A stretch of DNA of 64,000 bases, taken from positions 29,184,501 to 29,248,500 of the forward strand of contig OX327695.1 in assembly GCA_946807835.1 (NCBI GenBank), written 5' to 3'. The stretch is from Ailanthus altissimus (lineage: Eukaryota > Streptophyta > Magnoliopsida > Sapindales > Simaroubaceae). The translations under genes were made by a program, and so were the position numbers. Below, in pieces: positions 35,028-47,600 of the stretch. A model generated the notes under the pieces. That model worked only from the letters and a program-made list of their open reading frames with translations. It was not told the origin of the DNA and ran no database searches. The number at the start of each line of letters is the position of its first letter. The stretch's first letter is position 1.

Positions 35028-37596
35028 TAAAAAAAATAATTTTAAATTAAAAAAAAGTTAAATCAAATTGAATTGAATCAATTCGATCCAATTAATTTGA
35101 TTTTAAAATATCCATTTTTATTAATCAAGTAAATATTAAAGACAACACAAAATAAAATAATGATTATGTCAAAAATAAAAACAAAAACAAAATAGAACCA
35201 AAAAATACAATTAAATTTGGCACATTCACATGGTATCATGACTCACATGCATAGATAGAGAATAAGGATAACAAAGAGAAATTTTTTTCTTTAAGAAGTG
35301 AAGAACATGCAAGATATTCCATTCAAAATTATAAATTTTATTTTATTTTTTAAAAAATTAAATAGAAGCGATAAACATCATTTACTAAAATACTTAATTT
35401 TTTACTTTTAAATTTTACTCAATCTCAAATAATTATAAACACACATTAAGTTTTTCTCTATTATTTTAATTGAAAATTTAATTTTTGTCTTGTATTTTAA
35501 CAAGTCGTTAAGAGTGTAGTTTTCAGTATACTGGCCGCCTGAATTTTTTGGTCCAATAATTAAACGACACGTAGGGAAATTGGACAGGACAGACATTGTA
35601 TTAAATGAAAAGCTGCTTCTGCCAACCTTAAATTTGAAAATCATGTGTCAGTGAGAATTTAGCAGATACTACACGGTTTCTTTAAGAGTGATGCAATTAA
35701 TCTGCTACTGCCCATTTTTGGGGATTGTTGTGTAAAGCACTTCCACTACAAAATAATAAATAAATAAATAAAATAAAATAATATAATATCATATCATATT
35801 TTTTTAATTTATTATTTAAAAAAAGTGGTATTGTTATTTAAGGGTAGACAAATAAAATTAAAAATTAAAAAATTGAATCGAACCAACTGGCTCGATGCAA
35901 TTTGATTCGATTTAATTTTTTTATAAAAAAATCATTTAATTTTTATTTAAAAAAAATTAATCTGATTCAGTTTTGATTCGATTTTCTTTAAATAAAAATT
36001 AAACCAACAAATTTGGTTTTTAATAAAATAATATTTATTATCACATGGCATTCATTTGTTAAATAATTGAAAATATTAATATACACTTAACTACCTATAA
36101 TTATTTTTAAATTAAAAAAAAATCATTAATTTTTAAAACTAAAAATTAAATCAGATTGAATAAAAAAAACTGATTTGATTTTCAACTATAAAAGATTGAT
36201 TTAATGTTTTTTTCTTCAAAAAATTAAACCGTACACCTTTAATATTATGTATCAATATTTTTTTTACTATTCAAATAATCCATGTTATATTACTTAAAAT
36301 GAAAAAATATCAAAAAGAAATTCTATTATATAGATGAAGGGCGGAACTCCTCTAAGGTCTAGGGGCCATTGGGCCAATGTCTTAGATTGTTTTAACTTAA
36401 TAATTGATTTTTATCCTATAAAATAAGTATTTTTTATTTGACTTCTTTAATTTAATATTAAAACTCCCGTATAATAAATTTTTTAATTAATATAATTTTT
36501 AACTTTAACATTTATTTCTCTTCCGTCATACTTTAAATTCTAGTTCTGCGTCTCACATAAATAAAAAAATGCCGTTATTCAATAATATTATGATATGTAT
36601 TTTTGTTGATTATAATTATTAATATTTCTGACAAATTTTCAATATAAATGTATATATGACAAAGTTTAATTGGTTTATTGTACAAATAACATGGTACCTT
36701 CGATAAATGTAATAATTTTTTTTCAAAATTAGGATATGAATTTGAAGCATAATATCACTTAAAATATTAATCAAAATTTGTAATTGTTGTAAATTCGATA
36801 TTTACCGTTTATATTAAAATATTAATCACAAAATCTAACTTAGTTACTTCGTATAAATAACGAAAAAAATATATCGATATGTTGATTAAGATATTGATTC
36901 AAACTCATGAAACCAAATTAATTCATTTTAAATATAAATAATTCAAATGAACTTGAGAACAAACTTTGCTATCACTTGTTTTAACGCCAATATATATAAA
37001 AAATAATAATTTAGTAAATTACGTTTTTTATTATATGATGAGCACCAGAGCATGTGACAGAATTTTGTAACATATTATAATTTATGTATACATTATGAAA
37101 AGTTATAGATTAACTAAACATTGTTATGTAATTGTGTTGTTCACTATATAATTAACTATTGTAACCATTAAATCATATATATATATATATATTATAGTTA
37201 TACTTTAGTTAAAAAGTGAAACTAGACTTACATAATTGATACATGGAGTTGGTATCTCAACTAATATGTCATTTATCGATAATTATCATTTGTCATGTAT
37301 TTGTTGATTTTTTAATTTTTATTAATATTTTAATTATACGATACCATCAATATTTAACACATAAAATACCACATCAATTGTGATAATTTTTTTTTACTCC
37401 AACTACGTAATCATAGTATTACTATTACTCAAAACTAATAATGCAAAAGTTATTTTAATAATAAAAAGGACATTATTGTTTACATTATGGCGAGCATCAT
37501 TACTAACAAGTTAATTTTTGACTTCATCATCATTCTCTATATTTTATAAAATTGTATTATGTGTTTAGATACTCACCATATATAAATATATACTAT

Positions 37597-37792
37597 AAGA
37601 AATATTATTATATTTTTTAAATAGTATTTTATTTTTTTTCATCCCAAATAATGTATTATGTAATTATTAAATAATAAAATAGTGTAATAAATAATTTTAA
37701 AATTTATATTATTTTATCATCTAATAATTACTTGACACTTTAATTTAAAATATATATTTTAAAATATCATTTAAAAAAATATAATATTACTC
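37597..37792. mobile_element. AT-rich palindromic MITE, family 2
   Basis: Contains the inverted pair atgtaattattaaataataa on the left and ttatcatctaataattactt on the right around a ttttaaaattta centre. The outer ends are aatattattata and tataatatta. Same plan as the other family 2 elements. Confidence 0.6.
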
Positions 37793-38528
37793 ATTTAATA
37801 AGTTATGTTATTCGTTAAAATAAAACTATATTTATATAACTATGCCCACTATTTATTTTCATGCATACATGATATTTGTTTTGAAAAATCTTTGGTATAA
37901 ACACACAAATGAAAAGACTTATTTTAGGTATAAAAAGAAAAAGAAAAAAAGAAGTAAAAATAAATAAATCAGTTTAACGGCTAATTGTATATATTTGGCA
38001 ACATATTTCTCAACTAAAAATTTTTTTTAGCAACAAATTTCTTCTGACAAAATTTTGTAAAAAGTTTCCTAAAACTGCGATCTTTACAATTGTCAGCGTC
38101 CTGACCGTTAACGTCAAACCATACCAATAATAGTATTTATCAAAAGCAGAGCAGCCGCAGAAAGAAGGGACGAAAGTGGAAGATGATAGAAGAAGAAGAA
38201 GAAGACAAAACAGAGAAAGAAAGAAAAGAAAAAAAAAAATTAAAAGGAGTGAGTTGATGCTAAAGCACGCCGTAGGGGACACAACACAATTCCACCATCC
38301 CAATAATAATAACAGGCTCTCAATTTTCTTACAATTTACACAACCTTGTCTTATTATCTTTGTCTTTTCTCTTTTTCTACCCCCAAACACAGACTTTTCT
38401 TATCATTTCACAAAAGAAAGCAGAAAGTTTTGAGTTTCATTTCATTGGGTGTTGCATGGAGTGAAATTGAAGATTTAATAATCTGAATAGGGTGGTGGCG
38501 GACGCGGTGGTGTCTTTTCAGCTAGATA

Positions 38529-40365
38529 ATGATTATGGAATGGGATAATAGAGAGTCTCAAGAGAATCAGAACCAGAGAGGAGAGCATGGTGTTAATGGT
38601 GGTGGTAATAATGTTAATGGGGTAATGTATGTGAAGGTGATGACTGATGAGCAACTTGAGACTTTGAGGAAGCAGATTGCTGTTTACGCTACAATATGTG
38701 AGCAGCTTGTTGAGATGCATAAATCACTCTCTGCCCAGCAAGATCTTGCAGGTCTTGTTTTTTAAAATATATATATACATCTGTATGAGTAAAACGTTCA
38801 TTTGGGTTCTTTGATTTTTGTTTTCTTTCAATTGTTGAGTGTATTTGAGGCTACTTATCATTTGCTATATCTTACATAAGTTGTTGGTTCTGTTATGTTG
38901 CTTGATCTGTGTTTTTGGATATTATGCTAGTGATTAGGTTTCTGCTACAATTGAGTGTAACTATCAGTTAAATGGCATGTAAACTTTGCCAATTGGCTGT
39001 TTTGATTGCATAGCCTTCACTGGCTGAAGCATTTTCTCTGCAATTCTGGTTTGTTTTTGCTTTGTTTTCCCACACAATCACAATGGAGAAAAACAATTAA
39101 TTTCACTCTGTTTCTGGTGCTCCTATGATTCTTAATTTGGACTATAGTTTCTCTTTTGAATATTCTGAATCAGACCTCTTTGTTTTTGAGTAGTCTATTG
39201 GAATTTGCGGCCAATTTTCTTTCATTTGAAGAAGATTTATAGAAGTTCTCACCATTTCTTTGCACCACAGTAGTGTATATTACATATTGCCTCAGTGCAT
39301 ATTGAAGAAAAGAATTGCATGTCAAGACTGTTATAGTTCCATTTTTATCAAGCTATGGTCTTGCTTTTGCAGGAGGGCGGCTGGGAAATTTCTATTGTGA
39401 TCCATTAATGACATCTACTGGGCACAAGATTACCGCTAGGCAGAGGTGGACTCCAACTCCTGTGCAGCTTCAAATCTTGGAGAGCATTTTTGATCAAGGG
39501 AACGGAACTCCAAGCAAGCAGAAGATCAAGGAGATAACAACTGAACTCAGCCAGCATGGCCAAATCTCTGAAACAAATGTCTATAATTGGTTCCAAAACA
39601 GGCGTGCTCGATCCAAAAGGAAGCAAGTGGTTGCTTCATCTGCCAATGCTGAATCAGAAGTTGAGACCGAGGTTGATTCTCTGCATGAAAAGAAGACCAA
39701 ACCAGAGCATTGTAACTCCCAACTGAACCCTCCTCCAAGGTCTGATGATCTGTGCTTCCAGAGCCCCGAGATATCGTCGGAAATGCATTTCCTGGGTGTG
39801 TTCTCTAATCCAAGTAAGCACATTTGCTTAGTTTTATAACTTTTGGTTCGCTAGCCATAATCTGGACGCTTAGTTATCTGCAATGTGCTTCAATGTCCAT
39901 GAGTACACACAATTTTAAAATGCAGATGCCATCTAAACTACCTAGTATAGATCAAACCCATGTCATTTTGACCTATACTAAATAGTTTGAATAGCATTTG
40001 CATTTTAAGTCTGCACCTGAGAATTTCTACAATATTCATATTACTAGTTGCCGCAACATGTTTAGGCGATTTATGCCATGACAACTGATAACCTTGTAGG
40101 GTCATTTTGGCATGTTTAGGCCATACTTTCTTATTAAACTTGTGCACTCTCATGAAGTGGACCATTTATACATTGGGAAAATTGCAAGCATAATCAAATT
40201 GACAGTGTTCACTGAAAATGCAATTGTTAATTCTTAATGACAGTGTGTTCTTATTTACATCCGACATCACTCGATGCAGGAGATGATCACCTAACAGGAA
40301 AGATGGGAATGCCAGGGAGCTATGATCTTTATGAGCATGCAGAAGACTACAGCATGTCTGGTTGA
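38529..40365 (+). CDS. WOX13: WUSCHEL-related homeobox transcription factor, WOX13 clade
   Basis: WOX13-clade factors are the ancient branch of the WUSCHEL-related homeobox family, acting in organ initiation, fruit and root development. Three exons join in frame: 38529-38751, 39373-39813 and 40280-40365, giving 249 residues. Before the homeodomain is the clade's conserved block [20 protein letters not shown] and LYC-like [10 protein letters not shown]. The homeodomain, about residues 96-159, runs from [19 protein letters not shown] through [17 protein letters not shown]. The C-terminus keeps SEVETEVDS and [18 protein letters not shown] second in-frame ATG lies six bases downstream (38535), and MEWDN there is the start seen in relatives; either is possible. 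No breaks. Confidence 0.95.
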
Positions 40366-41661
40366 CACTCGCTCTGTATGCTATCATTAATCTATCTGAC
40401 AAAGTTATGTAATGAGTAGAAGCCAATGCATCTATCCAACATTTTGAGGTTGCTTTAGCCAGTAGATACATCAAACTATGAAAACAAACCATTGCCTAAT
40501 GCTGCAGGAGTTTCATTTCATCTTCTTGTTTTGAAGATACCTAGTGAAACTGGTTACCTAAGCTAAAGAATTATCATTTTGAAATGGTCTATTTGTATGT
40601 TACAAGTTTGATGTTTCTCTTCACCACATTCTTTTTTGTATTTTCTTTATAGAAGATTTGCCTTTGGGAATAGTCTTGGTGAATGAAATGTAATGTGGTT
40701 GATGCTTTTGCTTCTTTTGGACTGTCAATCAAGTGATTACTTTGATTGCCAAGGTGAATTTGGGGTGTCCCATTTTTGGCTTTGAGAAAGGAAATGAAAT
40801 ATTCTGAACTGACCACTAGCTGGGTTCTTTGCTGAGATTAAATCCATTAAATCAGTTTGTGAATGAAGTTTTTTTTGTGTAATTTATTTGGCAGCATTAT
40901 TTGGGTACTCATAGCAGCAGCATTGTTGTTCCTCTGTTAGTTGGTATACAGAGACACTTGGCTAATCTTTTCCATTGTATTGTATTGGATAAATTTGCAA
41001 ACAATTTCAATAACAGATAGGGTAAAAAAGTTGAAAATATTAAGATCACATAAGATTTAGAAATAAAAATTTAAATTAAATATTTAAGTTAAAGGAAATT
41101 GTACACTTAATCTGATTAGCTTAATGTTTAAAGGTAGTTTTAAACATTTTGAGGATGCTCATATTAATTAAAAAGTTTAGGTAATCGAGGTAAAGAGTTT
41201 GTATCGAGAATGAAAATAGTAATAATAAGATAATAATAGTATGTTTATATAATTATGATACAAATTTTATATTTAATATAATATTTACAGTGTTAATTAT
41301 TATTGTAAAATTATAATTAAATAATTAATGATTACTTAACACGTGATAATTAATAATGAGTAACATAAAAGTTGAAATATAAATTTTATATACAGATTTT
41401 GCAAGAGTAGTACTGCAAATGATAAAAAAAGATTTTGAAGATGAATTTTTTTATAAAAAATAATCAATCTCATACATAAAAAAGTCATTATAATATTTTT
41501 ATTAGAAAATTGTTATAGTTCCTCTTTCCTTATTCTAATAGACACAAGCAAAACGTTGTCGTTTCTCTAATGAGCTGAAACTCGAACACCATCATTCGCT
41601 TTCATCAAAGGAAAATTCTCCGCAGGTAAAGCCCTAATTAAACGAATGTTGAAGCATCAAA
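40366..41661 (+). other. Spacer between WOX13 and PIG-H
   Basis: WOX13 3' UTR, then AT-rich sequence (about 41020-41510), then a probable PIG-H promoter and leader. No gene recognised. Confidence 0.5.
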
Positions 41662-43694
41662 ATGGTGAATGAAAATTCAGTTGTTGATAGGAGATATACC
41701 TACATTCGTGAATGTAAATGGCCCGTTGAAGCGATTGACATACACCACGTTGTTGTAAGAAGAAGCAAGACGAAACGTTTCTTTAGCTATCTCACTCTTG
41801 TGATTGGCTTATCAAATTCATTGTTTCTTGTTCTATCAAAAAAGGTGCGATTTTCGCAATTCTTTTGAATACCCTTTTGTTTCATTGCTGCAAATTTCAT
41901 TCCTTTGATCAACTTTCTTGTCAATCTGAGTTCATACATTTTTTTAAAAAAAACTTTGATTGGAAAATTATCATACTACTTAATTTCTCAGGAATTAGAT
42001 TAGTACCCAGGAAATTTATACTTATTTTAAGTTGGTTTTTGGCATTTCAATGTTAATTTTTATTTCTCAGGAATAAGTTTAGTGCTCAGAAAATTGAAAC
42101 TTATTTTAAGTTGCTTTTGGCATTTTATTGTTAATTTTACTTGGGGATTGGATTAGTAGTTTAATACCCCAGAAACTTTGAACTCATTTTAAGTTGGTTT
42201 TTGGCATTTTAAATTAAATTTTCTTTTCCTAAGGGATTAGATTAGTACCCGGAAAATTTAAACTTATTGTTTGTAAGTTGGTATTGGCATTTTAATTTTA
42301 ATTTTTCTGTTAAATCTTGAAGATGCATCTAAGGTTTTTATAGTTGCTGCTAAATGTTAAATGAATAAGCTTACTTTGTTTTGTAGTAGAATTGTTTCTG
42401 TTGATATCTGATGTAAAGACTACGTAAATGGCAGAACGAATCAGTTACTATTCTTTTCTGGAGCTTCATTTTAAGTGCAATTCTTCTTAAGCTATTGATT
42501 TGGAAGCCTGTTAAGGAAGGTAAGAACTGGATATCATGGTCTTGTTATTGCTTTTAAGTATCGCTGTTCTGCTATTTTAACTTCTGAAGGATCATTTATA
42601 TTTGGAAAGATATCTGTCATCTTTTAACTTAATTTAATGTTCAAGTGATTTCAGAATCTGTTATTATTATGCCAGCTTTGGGAATTCAACTTGAAACTCA
42701 CTATATGAGGTAATGTTTTGCTTTTATAGTTAACTAAATGTGAGGATATTCGATTCACTGAAAGAGTGAATGTATCTGACATTTCAATTATTTACTTTAC
42801 AGTGTATTACCAATACAAAGTTATTTCTTTCTTCTGAATGTTATCTTGTATATGCAAGTTTGCAGAAGATGTTAAGTGCATGAAACTAATCTCATCTTAG
42901 ATTCCTCTTTGATGGGAAAATAAAAGCTTGTATTGGAAGAGGGTACTATCGGATGTTGTGGTTTATCAATAAGTTGGCGTCTGATCTCAGTTCTCATTTT
43001 TAAGCATTAGGCTAATGCATTTTGAATTCCTTGAATTAAATTTCTACTCCATACTTTTCTCCCTTGGACCAGACAATGATTCTGAGATGTTTCTACCTCA
43101 CCTAAATGCCTAGGCCTTTTAAACAGACTGAGAAATGGTTGAGGTCTTTAATCCAATTCTTTTGTGAATCAGTTCCTTGCAATCTTTGTATTTCTACTGC
43201 TAGTAGAGGGCATATTCATCATTGCAATCATCTTTCTTTTATTTATTTACATACAGTGGAAGAGTTATTCGCCGATTTTTTCCCATTGGCAAGATTTTGA
43301 GACCTGTACTGATTGAATGTGTGACTCCCGTTACTTGTTACTGGAGCCTTTCATTAGTTGTACGTGATGAAGGAGAACTGATGCTTGTGTTTAAGGTAAA
43401 ATCATCTTTATTTCAACATCTTAAACTTTTCGTTTGTGATGATATGAAAAATGCACCTTTTGCATTACGCTTTAGCAGTTGAACATCTTAAACTAGGAGA
43501 TCAATGGAAAAAAGGAGTTGATTATTAAGTAGCTTTGTTGTCCTATATTTTACCTATTGGCTTTTAATTGGTTGATGACACTTGAGTCCATTGCCCAGGA
43601 ATTGCACCCACCGGTGAAAATGTTGGTCCCAATCTGGAAGGCATTGTGTGCCACCATTGATTGTAAAGGAAGTCCAGATTCAGAAGATGGTTAA
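41662..43694 (+). CDS. PIGH: PIG-H subunit of GPI N-acetylglucosaminyltransferase
   Basis: PIG-H is a subunit of the ER complex that transfers N-acetylglucosamine to phosphatidylinositol, the first step of GPI-anchor synthesis. Five exons join in frame: 41662-41844, 42435-42519, 42655-42709, 43257-43395 and 43599-43694, giving 185 residues. The N-terminus has YTYIRECKWPVEAIDIHHVV. Two hydrophobic segments (FFSYLTLVIGLSNSLFLVL; ILFWSFILSAILLKLLIW) form the family's membrane hairpin. The PIG-H domain follows (ESVIIMPALGIQLETHYM, RVIRRFFPIGKIL, ECVTPVTCYWSLSLVV, ELMLVFKEL). All splice sites are GT-AG; no lesion. Intron 1 holds a fourfold tandem repeat. The gene converges with MLH3. Confidence 0.93.
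41991..42309 (+). repeat. About 80-bp tandem repeat, four copies, inside PIG-H intron 1
   Basis: Units of about 73-89 bases begin near 41991, 42070, 42143 and 42232. Each holds a gga-tta-gattagtaccc-type element, then an aaacttattttaagttggtt-type element, then ttggcatttta and an attaattt end. Third and fourth copies carry small indels. Confidence 0.85.
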
Positions 43695-44614
43695 CGGGTT
43701 TAAACAGTTTTTTTATTTTTATCAATTGATTAATGTAGAAGAGAACCATTTGATGGAAAGTACACACTACAGGATAAGTGGAGGTGCATGCTGTTGAGTT
43801 CAAACAACTTCTGCTCTCATTTCAACTGCCCCACATCACGATCTCATGTTTTAGACTGTTGGAGCAAGTCTGTTGGTCGAATCTGCAACATAAGTGGAAG
43901 TCTCCGGAGGAGAACAAGGTTTTTGCTTTAGTAAACTGACCATGATGAAATGCATCTCCACTTTAGACAAGCTTCAATTGTGATAACACCCCTACAAAGG
44001 GTCTAGTATATTTTTCTTCATTATCATAGTGTTGCCCATTGTGGATGGGACAAGACAAAACCCACGTGTACTTGGATTGGGTTCCCTCCTTGCGGGGTTT
44101 CTCGCCAACTCAGTAGTTTCCTCTACTTCGGTCCAATATCAGTTTTGTGATGGCATGGTATTTTTGTTGGCCTTGTTTGGCTCATTTCAAATGAATAGCT
44201 GTGTATTCCCCCCTTTTCTCCTCTCTTATGTTGCAGTTTGTCTTTGAAGAAGGCGACTAATACTTTAGGAAACGAAAATATGCGAGAATCTGACTTCATA
44301 AAGGTATTAAATTGAGAAAGTATTAGTTTACACATTCATTTCCCTCCTGCAATTACAGGATGAATAGCAACATTTCTTTGGTCGATAGTAGTTTATGCTG
44401 TCCTGTTTGGAATATCAAAGAGCCAAACCATGCTGAAGTTGATGTGTGGTTGGTCAGAACACTTCATTGTAAAAAAAATGAACTATACAGTCAGCAAAGA
44501 ATGACTTTACATGGTATGAATCGTCTCTGTACTTGTTTACAAAGTACGTCTCAATTATGCACATGCAGCCACTGGATAGTTCTATGGCAGCAACTTCGAT
44601 TTTCTCATCACTGC
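43695..44614. other. Tail-to-tail spacer between PIG-H and MLH3
   Basis: Probably the two 3' UTRs. Open frames here (for example 44360-44626 plus) show no family features. Confidence 0.5.
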
Positions 44615-47600
44615 CTATCCATTTGATGCACTTAAACGCTGACTTGCACGTTCTAGACTTATTTCATGTCGACGTAAGCCATGCCACAACTCACTTGAGT
44701 TATCATTTAAGGATCCAAGCTGAGCTATCTGTTTATGCAGTGCCTCCAAACTGACAAGAGGTACTGTTGTTGGTCGTCCATGAGCACACTGCATAAAAAT
44801 CTCGTCAAAAGGTTACTCATAAAGACCCCCATCTCTCTCTCTCTCTTAAACAAACACACCCTAGATTCAGAATGTCACTTCCATGAAAATTACCACTAAT
44901 TGACTTACTTGGAAACATAGAGAGGTCTGCTTTAGCTCTTCAACAATAAGAGAACATTCTGAAGGTAGCAAAGAATCTCCGAACATAATTGCACCTTCAC
45001 AATCAAACAACAATCAAATTTCCAAATAAAACAAACGGTAAGAAAATCAGGAACTAGAACAAATTCTGGCTAAATATAACTTCTAATGCCACAAGTAAAC
45101 CAAAGAAAAAGTTTAAAAAGCAGAAAAGGTTGCACATCAGTTAGTGGGATGGATTTGGCAAAGTTAGTAAAATTGGAGGAAAAAGGAGTCCAAGATGTGC
45201 CTGTCGCAGCATTACTTCTCAGGAGTACAGTAGTCCACAAGTCTATCTTCCATAAAGATCAAATTTTTCCCGCAAGGATGAGCTTTAGTTATATTTTAAT
45301 CGTGTCATACACTAGCACCTTTGTACAAAGGTGAAGGATGTACCTCTGCAAGCTTTGGAATTAAGAACTCGAAGGACGGAAGGCGGGATTGTTGATGACC
45401 CATCTGTATCAGTAAGCTAGAATTGCAATACAAACTACAGTTAGAAAGAAATTAAATAAGAAAGCAAGAATATCAAGAATAAAAGGAGGGATGGTTCAAA
45501 TAGGAGAAGTTTCAAGATTACCTGCTGAAGAAATTCTAAAAGGTCGACATCAGATAAATTGACACCTAAAATGCAAGGTACCTGCATGCCATTTGATGAA
45601 ATGATTATCTCAACAATGATGAACAACACAAGAGAGGCAGCCTGTTTTGCACCATAGAAAATGAACAATAGATATGTAATCAGTTTCAAAGAACCAATTC
45701 CCAACTTTTACTTTATTAAGTTGGAAATAGATAATAAAGTTTTCTCATCAACAACCTTCTTCACAGAAAGTACGAATAAATAAGTTCAAATAGAAAGTGA
45801 TAATGCTTTACCGCAAGAAGTGTGATGACAGTTGCCTGCCAGTGAAGAATATTCAAATTCCTGCAGAAATGGTTCAAGTCACAAATGCAAATGTGCTGTA
45901 AGCAAGTAACATGGCTATCAAGGAAATTAATTGATAAAACATATAAAGTAAGAAATATGTAATGCAAATCCTACTCAGAATCCTGTGTAGTGGTTAACTA
46001 ATGCATGTTGGAAATCTTCCAGCAACCAACACATATGTAGTTAGTTAGTTCATATGAGATCAAAAATGATGTTTTACTTTTTCCTATTATCAGTTCTCAT
46101 GCTGGAGACTGGCTGTTTTTCTGCTCTTTCATGTAGGTAATGTGTAAGTAGGAAAGCTGATATAGACACAGAAAAATTACTTTTTGAAGGACCTTGAACT
46201 TTGAGTGTGAATGCTGCAGATCCAACCCCAATCTTTTATCTGTTTGGAATAAGTTTGCAGTAACTGATACCCAATCTCTGGAAGGACCTGTTATTAAAGA
46301 TTATTTAAGGATCACCTGACTGTATAAAGTAGGCCCGAACCTCATACAGTTCATAACCAAAGACGACATACCAGTTCCTGTTCAGCATCCAAATAGGTAA
46401 CTGACTTCCCTTCTCCGGATAAAACCTAAGTATTCAACTTGTCTTGTAAGTCACAAACCACAATAGGCATATTAGTTTTACAAATTTAAATAATTTCAAT
46501 TCTTACCTTTTGACGAAGCTCTTCCAACCGAATTCTTTCATCTGCAGCATGCTGTACAAGAAAGGCATTATCAAAATCACTGATACTGCCAAATTAGTAG
46601 GTTTGTCTTTAAGTGCAGTTGAGTGTGCTAGTCTCAACACGAGTATAAAATGTGGCAGTGCATATGTTCATACGTATAGGCATAAGACAAAATTTATTTG
46701 TGCATAAGATTGTGTTTAGTATCTCCTAATATGAGCATTTACTTTGAATGACACTTGCCATATCCATGTCTCCATCAAACAAGACATTACCGGACACTGT
46801 TATCAAAGTTTAGCTTCCCACCACCCACTCAACCCAGGTAACTTATGAAGTACGTGATCAAGAAATGAAAAGGCAGAAATTGCACGCCGGCCAAATTTTT
46901 TTTTTAAAAAGAAAAAGACATTAAATGAACCTGATCAATAACAGCAAGTGTTCCACCAGCCACTACTGGGATGAATTTCTTATCCACCTGTTGAAGAACT
47001 TTGGCATTTTCAAGGCAACTTTTACTGATAGATTCAGAGATCAATGAGTTGCCAGCAAGATGCAGGAGACCCGAAGAGATGTTAAGTATATTATCTTGAT
47101 TGTGAATATCACATGATATATTGTTATTCTGAAAAAGAAAATAAGAAAAGAAGATAAACACCATTCTAGTAAAACTTTGTGACAAAAGATTTATTAAAAT
47201 GTGCTTAAACAAACCCATAAAAGAGTTTCAAAATACTCAACTGTAGTCTGTAGACGGCTATTCCGCCATTTGGTCCCAGAATCAATTGAATTCTGAATTT
47301 CCTTTGAGATGAAGTCTGAAAAATGAGATAGTCAGGGCTATGGCTTAGTAATCTATTAATGAAGGCAAAGATGTCTGACGTTTAGCAAAAACTGCAAGCC
47401 AAATTTTAATAATGTTTAAAAGAGTTTTTTGAAAGAAAAAAAATGCAAAATTCATTTCTTGATGGTCAACCAAGACATCCTCTATTATCACGAGAACACT
47501 CTCCAGGTATACTAATCTTTTGTAACTAGGATGAGAATAAGGTAAAAAGCTCTTAACATTTCATAATTATGCTACATGGATGCAATGCATATTAGCTCTA

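Larger units (their letters stand above)
31933..38480. other. Intergenic region between the TRM gene and WOX13
   Basis: The first few hundred bases are probably the TRM 3' UTR. At about 32700-33240 the minus strand has a coding-like but stop-ridden stretch. Two AT-rich palindromic MITE-like elements lie at 34876-35027 and 37597-37792. Most of the rest is AT-rich sequence with no recognised gene; about 38030-38528 is probable WOX13 promoter and leader. Confidence 0.5.
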
